Source of the DNA: Davidsoniella eucalypti
Lineage: Eukaryota; Ascomycota; Sordariomycetes; Microascales; Ceratocystidaceae
NCBI GenBank assembly: GCA_004009845.1
Contig: RMBW01000009.1
Location: 186,001-250,000, forward strand
DNA: 64,000 nt
Direction of reading: 5' to 3'
Part shown: positions 47,429 through 59,422 of the stretch, piece by piece
How the letters are laid out: each line of letters starts with the position of its first letter
How positions within the stretch are numbered: the first letter of the stretch is position 1
Notes under the pieces: generated by a model
What the model saw: the letters and a program-made list of their open reading frames with translations, nothing else
Database searches by the model: none
Told to the model about the DNA's origin: nothing
Translations under genes and position numbers: made by a program

Positions 47429-47956
47429 AGACGATGCACTCAATTACAATGTACTACAACTATAAACTGAGCTATATTGTTGCCTTTCAATCTCAAGAAA
47501 CTGGCAACATAGTGCTGTACAACACGTATATAACATAGATACGATATCATGACAATTTATACCTTACTTCCTCATGACGACTAAAAGTGCATGATGATAC
47601 AATTTAAAGAGAATTCATGGCAGGAAAGATTATAAGTAGCAATAAGGACCTCTTCGTATGAAGCAAGATGGTAATTTATTTTATTTGTTGCACAGAGTGA
47701 GCTTCTATACGACCAAGGATATGATCACTTGTGCCGTGCTCAACATAAATAGTACATATAGTTGATGAGGTATCAGAGGATGATGTGCTTGTTTGGTGAC
47801 TGTACGTATACATCAAGGTGCGAGGAGAAAGAGGGTATCCGCCAGGCTCGATCGAGTCTGTGTCGCGAAGCAGGCGTGGCTGAGAATGGAGACAAGGAAC
47901 CATCATATCAAAAAGGGTCAAAAGAATCAAGAGAGTGTATAACGGACTATACCAGA
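47429..47956. other. Intergenic between convergent HEM3 and GCV3
   Basis: The 3' UTRs of two convergent genes; no gene is seen. Confidence 0.7.
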
Positions 47957-48588
47957 TCAGTGCTCCTCGCTCTTGGTGAACTTGGCATACTCGGCAAAGG
48001 ACATGAGCGAGTCAAAGGCCTTGACACCCTCATCTTCAACCTCCACCTTGGCGATCCAGCCACCGTTGGCAGTCTCTTCGGGAGCCTCATTGATGGTAGA
48101 TGGCTTCTCCTCCAGGGCGGTGTTGACGTGAACAATACGGCAGCTGATGGGAGCTAGGATATCAGAGGCAGACTTGACAGACTCAACGGCGCCCATGGTA
48201 TCGCCAGACTTTAGCTCAGCGCCCACCTCGGGCAATTCGACGTATACGACGTCGCCTAGCTTGTCCGCGGCATACTCGCTGATGCCAATGACGGCGGTCT
48301 TCTTCTCGGCATCGAGGTCTACCCACTCGTGGTCTTTAGCATAGCGCTTCTCGAAGGCTATAACGGACAAAGAGGGAAGGTGTTAGCGTAAAACAGACAT
48401 GATCATGATCACACGACGGACAAGCCGACAGTAAGGTGAAGGGCGGAAATAGATCATTACACACCAATCTTGGAGGTCGAGAAGGCCTGGCGGCTGATGG
48501 CAAAGGAAACACGGGGAGCAGTGGCGACACGGGGAAGGCCGGAGGCAATCACCCTTGAGGCACACAGAGATCGAGCAATGGAGGCCAT
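47957..48588 (-). CDS. GCV3: Glycine cleavage system H protein
   Basis: This is the lipoyl carrier of the mitochondrial glycine decarboxylase complex, shuttling the aminomethyl group between P, T and L proteins. Exons are 48588-48465 and 48357-47957 (174 residues), with a 107-nt intron (GTGTGT...TATAG) that splits an alanine codon. Exon 1 encodes a typical matrix-targeting peptide (MASIARSLCASRVIASGLPR...) with a likely cleavage region around RQAFSTSKI. The mature part has KRYAKDHEWVD, ISEYAADKLGDVVYVELPEVG and the lipoylation motif ESVKSASD, with the lipoyl lysine at residue 103. It ends in the usual GWIAKVEV...EYAKF segment. The start is the first ATG after several upstream stops. Confidence 0.96.
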
Positions 48589-51500
48589 TGTAAATATGTA
48601 TGAAGGTATGTGGTAGTTCGAGACGGCCGAGAGGAGCAAAGAAGAGTGATGATATACTGTTTGGGCACAGGTCGATCGAGGTAGAGAGTATGAGTTTAGC
48701 TCGGGGGAATTATGAAGAGAAGAAAGAAGAAGTAATAAAAGACGGAAGAAAATGGAAATAGAGCTCAGTCTGTCGAGCAAACGGGATCGTGGTCAAAAGA
48801 ATCCTCTTGATAGCGGCAAACGAGAGTCTGAGAGCAAGCTCTACGAAAATATTAAAACAATATAGTAAAAAAATTAGCATAAATGGCCATCGGTAGCCGT
48901 CCTCTTTTGTGGAAGCCCCACTTTTCCGCAATTGTCGCTCAATTTACCGAGCCTACAGTGAAGTTATAGTGGGTTGATCACTGCAAATGCTACCGCCTCC
49001 AGAAGCGAAGAGCAATAGCAGCCGAAGAAGGAAGACTAAAGGACCGAGCTTGCAGACAGCGGTGGTATTCTTCAGAGTCCGTGAATCTTGCCATACAAAC
49101 CACATACATATGCGTGTTGCATACATGTAAAAAGGACAGATACCAGCGGTTCTCATGTACGCCAAGACGTCCAGTTTGCAAAGACTAAGCACGCTGACTA
49201 CCACAGATACCGATATCGACACTTACCGCTCCAGGCTGGTCGATCAAAAGCTTCACTATATAACTAGCTCGTACAACATCCACTTGCCCGAGGAAAGATC
49301 AGAGCATCTGCCCCGGTGATCAGGGAGGAAGCACAGGACCGGGGCTCTAGAGTGTATACATATATACAACTACATATTGGATTATATAAGGTCTTCTACA
49401 AGTTGATTCTACAGCAAATTAGTCGGTCAGCTAGCTGAGTTCCAGATAAATGCTCAACTAAGCCAAAGCCAAAAGCCAAAGCCATACCACTTGTTCAGAG
49501 ATATCGTCACTGCACTACCGAACATAAAGAAGGTGGACAAAACCCCAAGTAACGTCAATGACTAACTCGGGTGGGGCCTGACTGTCCAATCATAGGCCAC
49601 TTAGTATATCTGTATGTAGAAAAAGTCCGGGGAGGGATGGAAGCTTGGCCGAGGGCAAACTAGGAAGAACGACAAGAGAAAGTCTGTCTTGCTTCTTTTT
49701 ATCCATGCTGCACCCAGCCAGTCTGGTACGTATGTAGTTGTAGGTTAAAACTATCATGGCATAAAGGAGGGGCTTCCTAAGGCTGCATAGCCGTCCCTGT
49801 CAAATTACTCACTGCCGTTGACATAAGACCTAGGCATCGTCATCAAGTATTGTTAGATTCTATGCTATGTATCTATGTATGTAAAAGTGCTGCTTGTCAA
49901 GCTGGCCTGATAACAAATCATGTTTTAACTTTTCATGTGGCGGACAGTTTGCCGCAAAGTCTTATTGAAGCCGGGTACTACGCCATGCTTCGTTCTCTCG
50001 CCCTGCGTCGTTGCAATATAAATGACATCAGAGTTACAATCTACACCATATGAACTTGATCTATCGTTAACAGCCAGAACTACGTATACATGTACATTGT
50101 ATGTATCTGTATACCATAAGCACATAAGCTACAGCGCTAATAAGCGCCACGTTGTTGTTGACATTTCAATCGCGTCCACCTTGGCGTTTACACACAGGCT
50201 TTCGAAGCCCCAAGATCAGCAAAGCCTGTGTTGTTGTCGCGCCATTCTAAAAGTTGGAGCTAGTACGAATTCAGCACCAAGTAAACAAGGGAAGGCACAA
50301 AACGTCCGGGTCTCAAGATGATGGTTGTTTATGTTTTATGTGTGTTGCCGTAGTAGAGTAAAGGCATTGGCATTATTGTAGCGACGCATGATATGGCAAA
50401 TGCACCCAGTTAAAGCTTATTGCTGGGCAAAGACGGTCGAGCTTCCCACCTCCATTGTGACAAGCCCATATATATGTACAATGTAGGTATCTGTAAGTTG
50501 GGACTTGGCTGAGTATATTAGCGGAAGCAACTTGCCAGCCACGATCCTCTTTGGCATTTTGTTTCTACAGCCAAATCGCGTCTAACAAATGAGAACATAA
50601 AACTGATTATGCCTATTATCGATATTGAACAAAATAATATGCAAAAGCGCCGTCGTCTTAAGTAGAAACCACCCCTCGACCAGTAGAATCGAGCAAAACT
50701 GCCAATGTCCGGGCCAGTAGGCGCCGACTGCGCTTTATGGATGATTTAATAACGGCTTTGTTGATTATTTACAATTCTATTAGTGTTGCTATGTGGAATT
50801 TCCATCAATATGTACTAGTCAACTATGTATTTGTTATTAGAGAAAACAGCCAGATCGAGCCTCACTCAGAAACAGCAGGAGCTGAACTCAAGTTTGTCTA
50901 CACAGCAGGTAACTACTGTACTTCACTCGCCATGTTGATTACTCAGTATTTTCCCCTCTTTTGTTTCGTTGATAAAACCCTATCGCGAAATTCTCAGTAA
51001 CCTCACATTTCCATATTACCAATTCTTCAACTTGAAATCAAACTGTGTCATCAAACATCGTGATTTCATCACATGATGCAAAAATCAGTATTTTCTATTA
51101 CTAGAAAACACTGTATTCAAGGTATGTACCTCCATATCTGCCCTCGCCATTGCTACCACTTGGTATACAAATACAGCACAAACTGCCATGTTTGCCCATC
51201 AGCAAGTCAGGGCCGAGACCTCAAAGCTCAAAAAGCTAGGACGGCCATCGTCAAGGCCTATTGTCTGGAGAGTCTTATCCATCAAAACGCCCCCTGGTCA
51301 TAAACACACATTCTGGGGACTTCGCTTCACCAATGTGTGGGCTTGGTGTTGGTTGGCCTTATATTCGTCTTCTGGTCATCTAGAGCCTATTGCTGGATCC
51401 TGCCAATCCAATCCAATCCAGGAACATTCAAGTGAATGGATCCTCATCGCTTGTTTATTTTTCCCTTTGTTTCCTTTTTTTCGCTTTCTTTTTTACGGTG

Positions 51501-52751
51501 TTTCTGACATACTCGACGAAGCCTCATTCAAAGACTTGAGTCTCCCTCAACCGACGCAAACTCTTCGGTAAGCCCCATTCACCTCGATTCAACAGCATCT
51601 TTAGCATCAGGCCGCTCATGTAGTAGCGGTATCAATCATCAATCCCCCCTTCTTAAGCCAGTCGCATCGTAGCATGTGTCAATGGCGACGATTCATGCCC
51701 CCTTCATTCCGCCATTTCAACCCCAGACGAGCGTGCTTCTATATCCTTCTTTGCAGGTGCACCTCGCATTAGATTTTCCTGTCTATTTCTCATGTCCCAG
51801 TCCCAGTCCTTGCCGTAGTTCTAGGCTGCTGACACGAAAATATAGACAGGCCCAAGTCGTTCTCCAAAGCCTCACAAGCCACATCTATTTCGCTGCCGTC
51901 CCGTCCTAGGCTTCTTGAAACTAACCAATTTTACCCCAGCAGCCACTTCAGCGGTCCGTCTTGATAGTCTCAATCTCAGCTTGCATCTCGCTATTTTTCC
52001 TTTGTTTCTTTTGTCCTAAGCCCACGTTGCAATACTCACTTGTCATTGTCGAAACTTCATCGTCTTCTTTTCGAACAATCTATCAACAACGTCTCGACCT
52101 TCGCCTACATATCGATTAAAATTTCGATACCCTTTTTTTCTTCGGTACCACTCTCTTTGCCTAATTTACTTCTTCGTCTACAACTTGCAAACGCGCACAA
52201 CACCCACTTACTAAGATATCCGGTCATATTATCGTACCTTTGTCTCTCTTTACGCCATCTGTTCCTTTTTTTGATTTCATTCTTGACGTTCCCTATATTC
52301 ACATTATACTCTAATTTTGCGTCTGCTGTGTTGTCTCAGCGTATCTTCATTTTTAGAGTGCATTTTCCATACCTTCATATCCACTCATACCCGAATTAAA
52401 CCAACATCCAGCAAGCTTCGGCTCACCACCTCGTACTCGACCCTTACCAAAACCCTCTTCTCAACAGGCTTGGGATTGATTTATACCATCCACTTACGTG
52501 TTTTCGGTACGGGCTCCGGTTCTGCTTTTCTTCTTTGCCGATCCCCCCACAAATTAGCGACGTACTCAAACAATAATTCCTACCATTAGTACCATCAACA
52601 AGAGGTTCGCTAGTAGTAATAGAATAGTAGAGACAAGCCATACCAGTAGTATCACTAAATTACCACTGCTACGACCAAAATCCGTCTACCATACTATCCG
52701 ATAGTCTCATCCCTTGGCTCTCCCGATCTGACGTCCCCTTCGATCACCATA
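48589..52751. other. Spacer between GCV3 and TEM1, with long pyrimidine-rich leader
   Basis: About 4.2 kb without a gene I can support. The left end is the GCV3 promoter. The right 800 bases (about 51960-52740) are rich in C and T on the plus strand, as in many fungal promoters and leaders just upstream of transcription starts. A 127-codon frame at 51188-51571 resembles nothing I know and could be chance or an upstream frame. Three tandem CCAAT units lie at 51403-51417. An AGCCAA-type repeat is near 49468. Confidence 0.5.
51403..51417 (+). promoter_or_regulatory. Three tandem CCAAT pentamers
   Basis: CCAAT occurs three times head to tail at 51403, 51408 and 51413, about 1.3 kb before the TEM1 start codon. 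CCAAT is the site of the HAP/CBF complex in fungi. The spacing of five bases is too tight for three complexes at once, so it may simply be a pentanucleotide microsatellite. Confidence 0.4.
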
Positions 52752-53865
52752 ATGGACCCCCAGCAACACTACATTCCGGCTGAGGCGCCTGACGATATTC
52801 CCCCTGTTGGCTTTACTCCCGTTGATGACCCTTCTCTCTTCGCTAATAACGCCCCTCATACAACTTCTCTTCCTCATCATCCAGTCTCATACTCTGCTCC
52901 TTCATCACGGCCGTCTACAGGTCACCACCACAGTCAAAGCCTCGACAACTCTATTTCTACCTCACCACACTACGATCGCCCCGAAGACGTCGACCGCTAC
53001 TCCGCACAACCCGCCCACATGATGCCTCAAGCTGGTTCTATATCACGACCGCCATCTGGCCTATCCGGTCAGCAACAGCAAGCTCAGCCAGGCTCATCCT
53101 ACGAATACCAAGCCAGGGCATCTGCAGCTGCCGAGCAAGCTCGTCGCGATCATGTTGTGATCAAAGTCGGCATGGTCGGTGATGCGCAAATTGGCAAGAC
53201 AAGTCTCATGGTAAAATATGTCGAAGGCAGCTGGGATGAAGACTACATTCAGACTCTCGGTGTCAACTTCATGGAGAAAACTATCAGTATCCGTAATACG
53301 GAGATCACGTTTTCTATTTGGGATCTTGGTGGTCAGCGTGAATTTGTCAACATGTTACCCCTTGTGTGCAACGACGCTGTCGCCATCCTATTCATGTTCG
53401 ATCTTACCCGCAAGAGCACCCTCAACAGTATTAAGGAGTGGTATCGCCAAGGGCGCGGCTTCAACAAAACTGCTATCCCTATCTTAGTGGGAACCAAGTA
53501 CGATCATTTTGTGAACTTCCCTCGTGAAGAGCAGGAGGAGATCTCGAATCAGGTACATACATGACAAGCATCATATACCGCACTTCATGCATCAAACTAA
53601 CAGTGTTTACTGTAGGCTCGTCGGTTCGCTAAGGCGATGCGTGCTGCTCTTATCTTTAGCAGCACAAGTCACAGCATCAACGTTCAAAAGGTAAGTTTTT
53701 TTTTCTACCATTATATATATATATATACTTATCTTCTTGGCAATATCCCACTAACTCCAATTATAGATATTCAAAATCGTGCTATCAAAAGCATTCGACC
53801 TGAAATGCACTATTCCTGAAATCGAAAATGTCGGCGAGCCACTTCTACTATACCAGAACTGCTGA
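52752..53865 (+). CDS. TEM1: Septation-initiation Ras-like GTPase (Tem1/Spg1)
   Basis: This is the small GTPase at the top of the septation initiation / mitotic exit network, acting at spindle pole bodies. Exons: 52752-53552, 53616-53690 and 53767-53865 (324 residues). Introns are 63 nt (GTACAT...GTAG) and 76 nt (GTAAGT...TATAG); the second contains a TA dinucleotide run near 53711-53728. The first 135 or so residues are a Pro/Ser/His/Gln-rich extension, longer than in the yeasts. The GTPase core then shows the P-loop GDAQIGKT (residues 143-150), TLGVNFMEKT, WDLGGQ as switch II, GTKYD for guanine specificity, and the Spg1-typical end SHSINVQKIFKIVLSKAFDL plus CTIPEIENVGEPLLLYQ. All GTP-binding residues expected are present. 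Confidence 0.96.
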
Positions 53866-55507
53866 AATCTACACAACACTATCTATTTTATGGCCACCCT
53901 TTTTACCGCATGACGATACTCGAACATCAAAGGAGGTCATGATTCGACTCTTCTCGGCTTTCGGCAGTGCCGTAGCCTTGTAGTGACTAAGCCATTTAAC
54001 GGGATTGGCCTAATAATACATCTATCAACAACGGTGGAGGTTGCGCCCTGACGGCGTCTGTGCAGTTTTGCTACGATGCGGTGTAGAATCCGACGGCAAC
54101 TTTACCTTTACCTACGATGAACAAAGGGAAGCCCGCTCATACAATCTCATGTCATCATATGTGGAGTGGAATCTTCTGCTCATAAATCCCTTTCTCTTAT
54201 ATACTATCATCATGACGCCGCCCTTGATTTTTATTCATGTCTTTGGGCTATTCGAGTTCCCCCCAAGCTGCAACCGGTATCACTACTATCATTGTTATAC
54301 ACCTTCACTACTCTAAACACTATCATGACTACCTACAATACATCTCACACGAAAGAATTGCATTGAACAATGATATACCAGAGTTCTTAAGTACACTAAG
54401 CACCCATTAATCATAGGGATAACTATAACTATACCTTTTTAATACTTTTACCGCCATCTTTAACATCAAATAGTTGCTTTAAACAATAATCATATAAACA
54501 AAAACATAAAAAAATATTCTTTTCATAGCCTTTGTTCAAATCTCATCAGTTCTCTTTGAAGTGTTATTTTTTTTTTCATTCGTTAGGTTTCATTTTCTTT
54601 TATCCATTATGTTCGAAGTCTTGTTTTTTTTTTATCACATGCCCATACTCCTTTTCAAAGCCCTAACCCTTAATTCAAATATATATTTTCTAGCTTCTTA
54701 TAACTCAGAATTTCTCAGAGTTGTTGGACCAAAGATGAGGCTTGATATATCTGTATTTTTTGAGATTCCAAAGTTCATCATCGTCACAAAAGACACAAGT
54801 GTATTGTTTCTGTTTCCTTTTAATACAAATTTCAAGTAATACGTGTAACATTAACTTTTATGACTTGCACTGTGGGTGTGCATGATTTATTTGTTGTATT
54901 AATGATTGTGATGTAAGTATTTATTTATCTCGAAGTAAATAATGAATAATGAATGTTAAGTTAAACGAAGTATTTGTGCCTGAAATAGTAAAGGTTATGT
55001 TAGGAAGAAGAAGGAGTTAATGAATGAGTAAATAATGATGGAGGGCTAAAAAGAAATGATGATCGAGAAAAGAAAGCATCGAGAACGAGATAAAAATAGG
55101 AACGAACATGACAGAAGAAGAGTAAATCATGGTTCAGTCTTGAAAAATAGGTAGATCAACAAGTTAAGAAGGGGGAATAATGTGTAGGGAAAAAGGGATG
55201 AATATATGGATATATACAGGCAATATATCCAACGCTGTTTTCTAAAGGGGGGTGGTCGTGGTCTTAATTTTCATGTTGACGTATCTTGCTTTCTCCTTCA
55301 TTTTCTCCTATAATGAACTAGGAGTCAAATAAAGATGGGAGATTAATACTAGTAAGTAATGTCGTCAAGGAGAAAAATGCTTCCCATTTTGAAACAACGA
55401 CATCATGCATCAACTATTAATGAGTAGTGGATGATTCACTTGCGCTTTGATGAACTTGTTCCATACTACTTATCAAGTCAAGTAGATGAGAACATCTCCT
55501 AACAATT
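53866..55507. other. Intergenic between convergent TEM1 and PLAC8-protein genes
   Basis: AT-rich, with many A and T runs. It holds two 3' UTRs and nothing I can call a gene; the frames at 54041-54839 are low-complexity and hydrophobic by composition. Confidence 0.6.
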
Positions 55508-57756
55508 CTAATGAGCTAAGAATCGAGCCACACGTACTTCACGTATGTATGCTGCGTCGTCTCCGCGAAGACGATCCTCGACACCACCGACATCCGGTAG
55601 ACTACGAGACCGTTGAACTGCGGTTGAAGCTGCGACGAGCTGTGCAACACGAGCAGCCACGGATATAGTAGTTGTAGCGGTTGTTGTGATGGGGGATGTC
55701 ATAGCCGTAGTACTGGTACTATCAGTAGTAGAAGATGTCGAAGTATGGACACTGGGAACAGCCGCTGTTCCGTCTAACCGCCTAATGGCTTGTGGCTGCT
55801 GGGAGTAGTCTGAGGATTGGCGTGCTTCTATTCCCGTTAAGAACGATGCAGTAGACGAGGATGATGAAGAAGAAGAAAGCAGTGATGGAGCCATGCTCGT
55901 GAGAACATCACACGGTAAGCCATGAGATGCCGACTGACTTCCAGCTCCTTCACGTCCCTTTCTCAGCTGTTGCTGCTGCTGTCGTTGACTGATAGAGGCA
56001 CTCGCGGGATTTGTCTCAGAAGATCCCGCCCGGCCACTGGCACGGCGACTCTGCTCGCTCATCTCGTCAAATGTCAGTTTTGGTTCTGAGATAGCGCGGA
56101 TATGGCGTTGCCATTTTTGGCGTACATCGTGTAGACGAAGCGCCATCGGAGAATTTTCATGGGTGGAAGACGTAGTAGAAACAGCAGCGGCGGCAGCGAC
56201 TTTGGTTCGGCGCTGTTGGTCAAGAAAGTTCCGGCGGGCTACGATTTGGCTATCTCGGCTCAATGGCGACCGATTCCGTTGTCGTTGTTGGACTTCCTGT
56301 GCTATGCTGTCTCCCGCCATGGAGGAGGCAAGTCCACGGCGTGTGATGCGCATAGTTCCATCCGAAGCCGTAGTTGATGGCCGCTGTAGCGCATTTGGGG
56401 CGTCAAAGTGTGGCTTGCGGCGCAGCGAGGGTGCAGCGAACATACGATGGTTGGGCCAAGTGTCTCGAGATGAATAACCCACAGCGATAGTATCGTCTGA
56501 GTCTTCCTCTTCAATAGTTGAGATAGACAAGGTCGCGCTGTATGACCTGCGCCGTGGCGGGCGACGGGCTGATGAGGCACTAGTATGCTGTTGCCCATAA
56601 AACGAGAGCTCGGCGGATGACCAGTTGAAACCATCGTCCTCGTCTTCGTCGTCCGCGGTAACGTCAAAGTCAGCTGTCATGGCTAGAGTCTCGGCCTTGA
56701 TACGTGCCGCATAGTCTGATTCTGCGGAGCTCTGGGTCTGCCTGTTCTCGTAGAGGCGGTAGATCTGCGGATCCAGTAGGTCATGGTCGATAGACCGTGG
56801 TGGCGACGGCGACTCTAAGTGCTCAGACGGCTGCTGTGGTTGGAAGGCTGGCAGGTCTGAGATATTCGGGGTCGCAAACATGGAGTCAGGAATGGTGATG
56901 AACGAAGAGCGATTACCCGGATCACCAAGCGACATGGGCAACGTCGGTGTTGGTTGTGTGGTAATTGAGTTGGTGATGCAGTACTCAAGGACGGTACGCT
57001 CATGCTCTTGAACGGCTGCACATGGACAGACGCACGAGAGTGCAAAGTCCCGGATCTTGGAGCCGGGAATGCCCAGACGAGTGCGGATGTGTTTGCGTTC
57101 TCTGCTGATATAGAAGCCCCAGCCTGTGTTTCCCCAGTAATCACATGTCAGTAATGTCCTGCCTAGTATTCCACCTATGACGTCATTCTGCAACAGTATA
57201 TTATGTATCATAATAAAACGGGGGTTCGTTGCCGTGTCAAGTTCCAGGGGAGATATATAAGGAAGGGAATGTCGGGTTTTTGAAACGTACCACCAAACAA
57301 AGAAAATCCAAAGCATTCCATACATGCTGCGACGCCTTCGCGCCGGAGAGCATCGCCAAGTCCAGAATCTCCTTGGTTTAGATCTATCAGGCGCTGGCGA
57401 GTGCGCCCAAAGGTTAGGCACGGTGTTGCCAATGCCACACACAGATTCGAACTATCGGAGTCTTCCCAGTAGCTACCCGAGTCTGACGCTGGAGCCGGTG
57501 TGTTATGGGCATTAAGCGAGAACGCTATTGGCGGGAACTGCTGCTGCTTAGTCGGCATTTGTGAATGCATCTGGCGTTGGTGGGAGGCATGGCTGTGGGT
57601 GAGAGTCCGAGCACCTGCTGTCTGCAGGCGAGAGTGGTTGTTATAGCTTGTTTGTGGCCGGGCTAGGTCGGGAGGAGGAGATATAGAGACATGAGGCTTA
57701 GCCACGTTCCCCGAATCTGGGCTAGACCCCCGGAAATACTGCAGTATTCCGGCCAT
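55508..57756 (-). CDS. PLAC8-domain protein with long disordered tail
   Basis: The exons are 57756-57291 and 57123-55508, giving 693 residues. The 167-nt intron runs from GTACGT to ACACAG, with TACTGAC as branch point, and splits a glycine codon. The PLAC8 (Cys-rich) domain spans the join. Its first half has NLCVALATPCLTFGRTRQRL and EGVAACMECFGF; its second half has GWGFYISRERKHIRTRLGI, then FALSCVCPCAAVQEHERTVL. PLAC8 proteins in fungi and plants are linked to metal transport and cell-size control, usually at membranes. Function here is unknown. About 450 residues follow that are Ser/Arg/Gln-rich with poly-Ser, poly-Gln and Asp/Glu runs and look disordered. The acceptor at 57192 just before NDVIGG is rejected because it breaks the frame. 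Domain call is good; role is not. Confidence 0.85.
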
Positions 57757-58476
57757 GACGGGTATAAGTAGATATATTGAGTATAGTATGAAGGAAAGAG
57801 ATGATATAAAAGCTCCGATTCAAGATCAGCGATGATTTCAGAAGACAATATAGCTCGGTTCAAAGCAAGCAAGGTCTCTTGTCGAATAAGAAGTAGAGTA
57901 GGGTGATACAGCAGGTAGAAAGTATGAGAGAAAGCCCGTGTGGCACGGACAGGCCGTCGAAACACAACGGAGGATCGTCGAGATATGCTGCAGGCGATGT
58001 TTCCAGAGTCTCGTAGACCAGCTAAACGAGAATGTGACAGCAGGTTGCCGTGATGAAGCTAGTGTAAGGATATATGAGTGTCTGTCTTCGACTGTAGAGT
58101 GTGAAGCTATAAGTTGAGTAGTCGAGTTGAGGATAATCGTGTTTGTGGATACGGCGAAAGACAGCTTAATTGGCAATATGCTAGGAATAACGAGAATGGA
58201 ATAGATGTAGAAAGATGAAGATAAATAACTCCAGGTCGTCAAACAATCTGGAAGACGTTCTGATGTAGAAAAAGGTGGTGATCGAAAGAAAGATGTTCTT
58301 ATTTGTTTCTTTCCCGTTGTTTTCCCGGCGCTGTGCATTATCTGGAAATATCCCAAGTCTCACTTTTCTCCCCTGCCAAAGGGAGGAACACCCAGAAAGG
58401 TTCCTGCCTTTTTTCTTCTATGTGTAAGAAAAGAACAATCAGCCCAAAAGGCCAAAAGGCACAGCAAGCGTTCGTA
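57757..58476. other. Leader and promoter of the PLAC8-protein gene
   Basis: AT-rich sequence upstream of the PLAC8-protein gene on the minus strand. Frames here give low-complexity Ser/Tyr/Leu-rich translations and are not supported. Confidence 0.5.
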
Positions 58477-59102
58477 TCAAGCCTTCCCAACGAAACCAAC
58501 GAATCTATCCGCTATCATGCCCTTCTTTTTCGTGTTCGCCCTCCCAAAGCGGCCAGTGGCCGACATTTGGAGACTCGGCTCTTCACTGCACAGGTAGGGA
58601 GAGCTTGTGGTTTTGGTAGTTGGGCCCACCCTGGAGGGCTCTTTGAAGCTTGTCCCCTCTGACGACTCCTCGTCCAGCAGGGAGACAGGCGGTCCTTTGT
58701 TGGCTTGATTTTCTTTATGTTTTTCTCTTGCTTTGCGTACATAGCAGCTCGTGGTCTTTGCTATTATGGGAATCGTGGGAGGTTTAGGCGCCGGAATCGA
58801 CCGTGGTGTTTGGCCCCCAAGGGAAACTGAGTAGGACACCAACTCATGATCGGCCTCAATGGTGGGCACTGCGGCCAATATTGTGTCGTTAACGAGATCA
58901 CCGTAGGTCAAAGGACTTGGATCTTTAGCCTTAGGAGGCAGGTCTCCCAGTAAAGATAGTCTGAAGGTTAGAGATAAGAAACGGCTAAGTTGAGCGAGGC
59001 TTCGCGTGAATTAGGTACAGATACATATCATGGTACATATATAGATATTAGAACAAGTCAAGTATGGTGATATTCATTACCCTTGATGAGTAAAAGTATG
59101 AT
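58477..59102 (-). CDS. Small protein of unknown function (5' end unresolved)
   Basis: A minus-strand frame ending at 58477 looks coding but has no ATG at its head, so it is probably the last exon of a split gene. A good acceptor (CTAAC then CTTCAG) starts it at 58960. An upstream mini-exon at 59102-59081, with a T-run plus CTAG acceptor and a GTAATG donor, joins it in frame as HTFTHQGLSLLGDLPPKAKD. The rest reads SPLTYGDLVNDTILAAV, then a basic Lys/Glu-rich middle, and ends KKKGMIADRFVGFVGKA. I do not recognise the family. No membrane segment or signal peptide is visible in this part. The first exon and start codon are not found. It lies between two minus-strand genes. Confidence 0.4.
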
Positions 59103-59422
59103 CTAGAAAAAAAAATAGGTTAAAAACATGGATATGCTACAAAACGACATTCGTCCCTTTGCGGCATCGCTGCTGATACCAAAAACCCACTCAAAAACAC
59201 ATCCTCCAAGTATAATAGCTCTATTAGTTAACCTTGATAGTAGCAATAGTAGCTCTAGCATATAACTTGTAGTGATAGCACACTAACATAGTAGCGAACA
59301 AAAATAGAAAAAATAGCATCAAATATCGTGAGACGCTAAGCCATAAAAACCTATCGTCACATCATTCTTTCAAAACAAAGCACCTAGATCACACAATCTT
59401 ACTCTTGGTCTATGAGCCGCGT
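59103..59422. other. Spacer downstream of the transporter gene
   Basis: 320 bases, AT-rich. It probably holds the transporter 3' UTR and the unresolved 5' end of the small gene to its left. Confidence 0.5.

Noticed and set aside
51188..51571. 127-codon ATG frame upstream of TEM1
   Set aside because: No homologue recognised and composition drifts into T-rich sequence; kept only as a possible upstream frame.
57192..57290. Shorter intron for the PLAC8-protein gene ending at the CTGTTGCAG acceptor
   Set aside because: It causes a stop right after the junction; the acceptor at 57124 keeps the frame and joins the domain halves properly.
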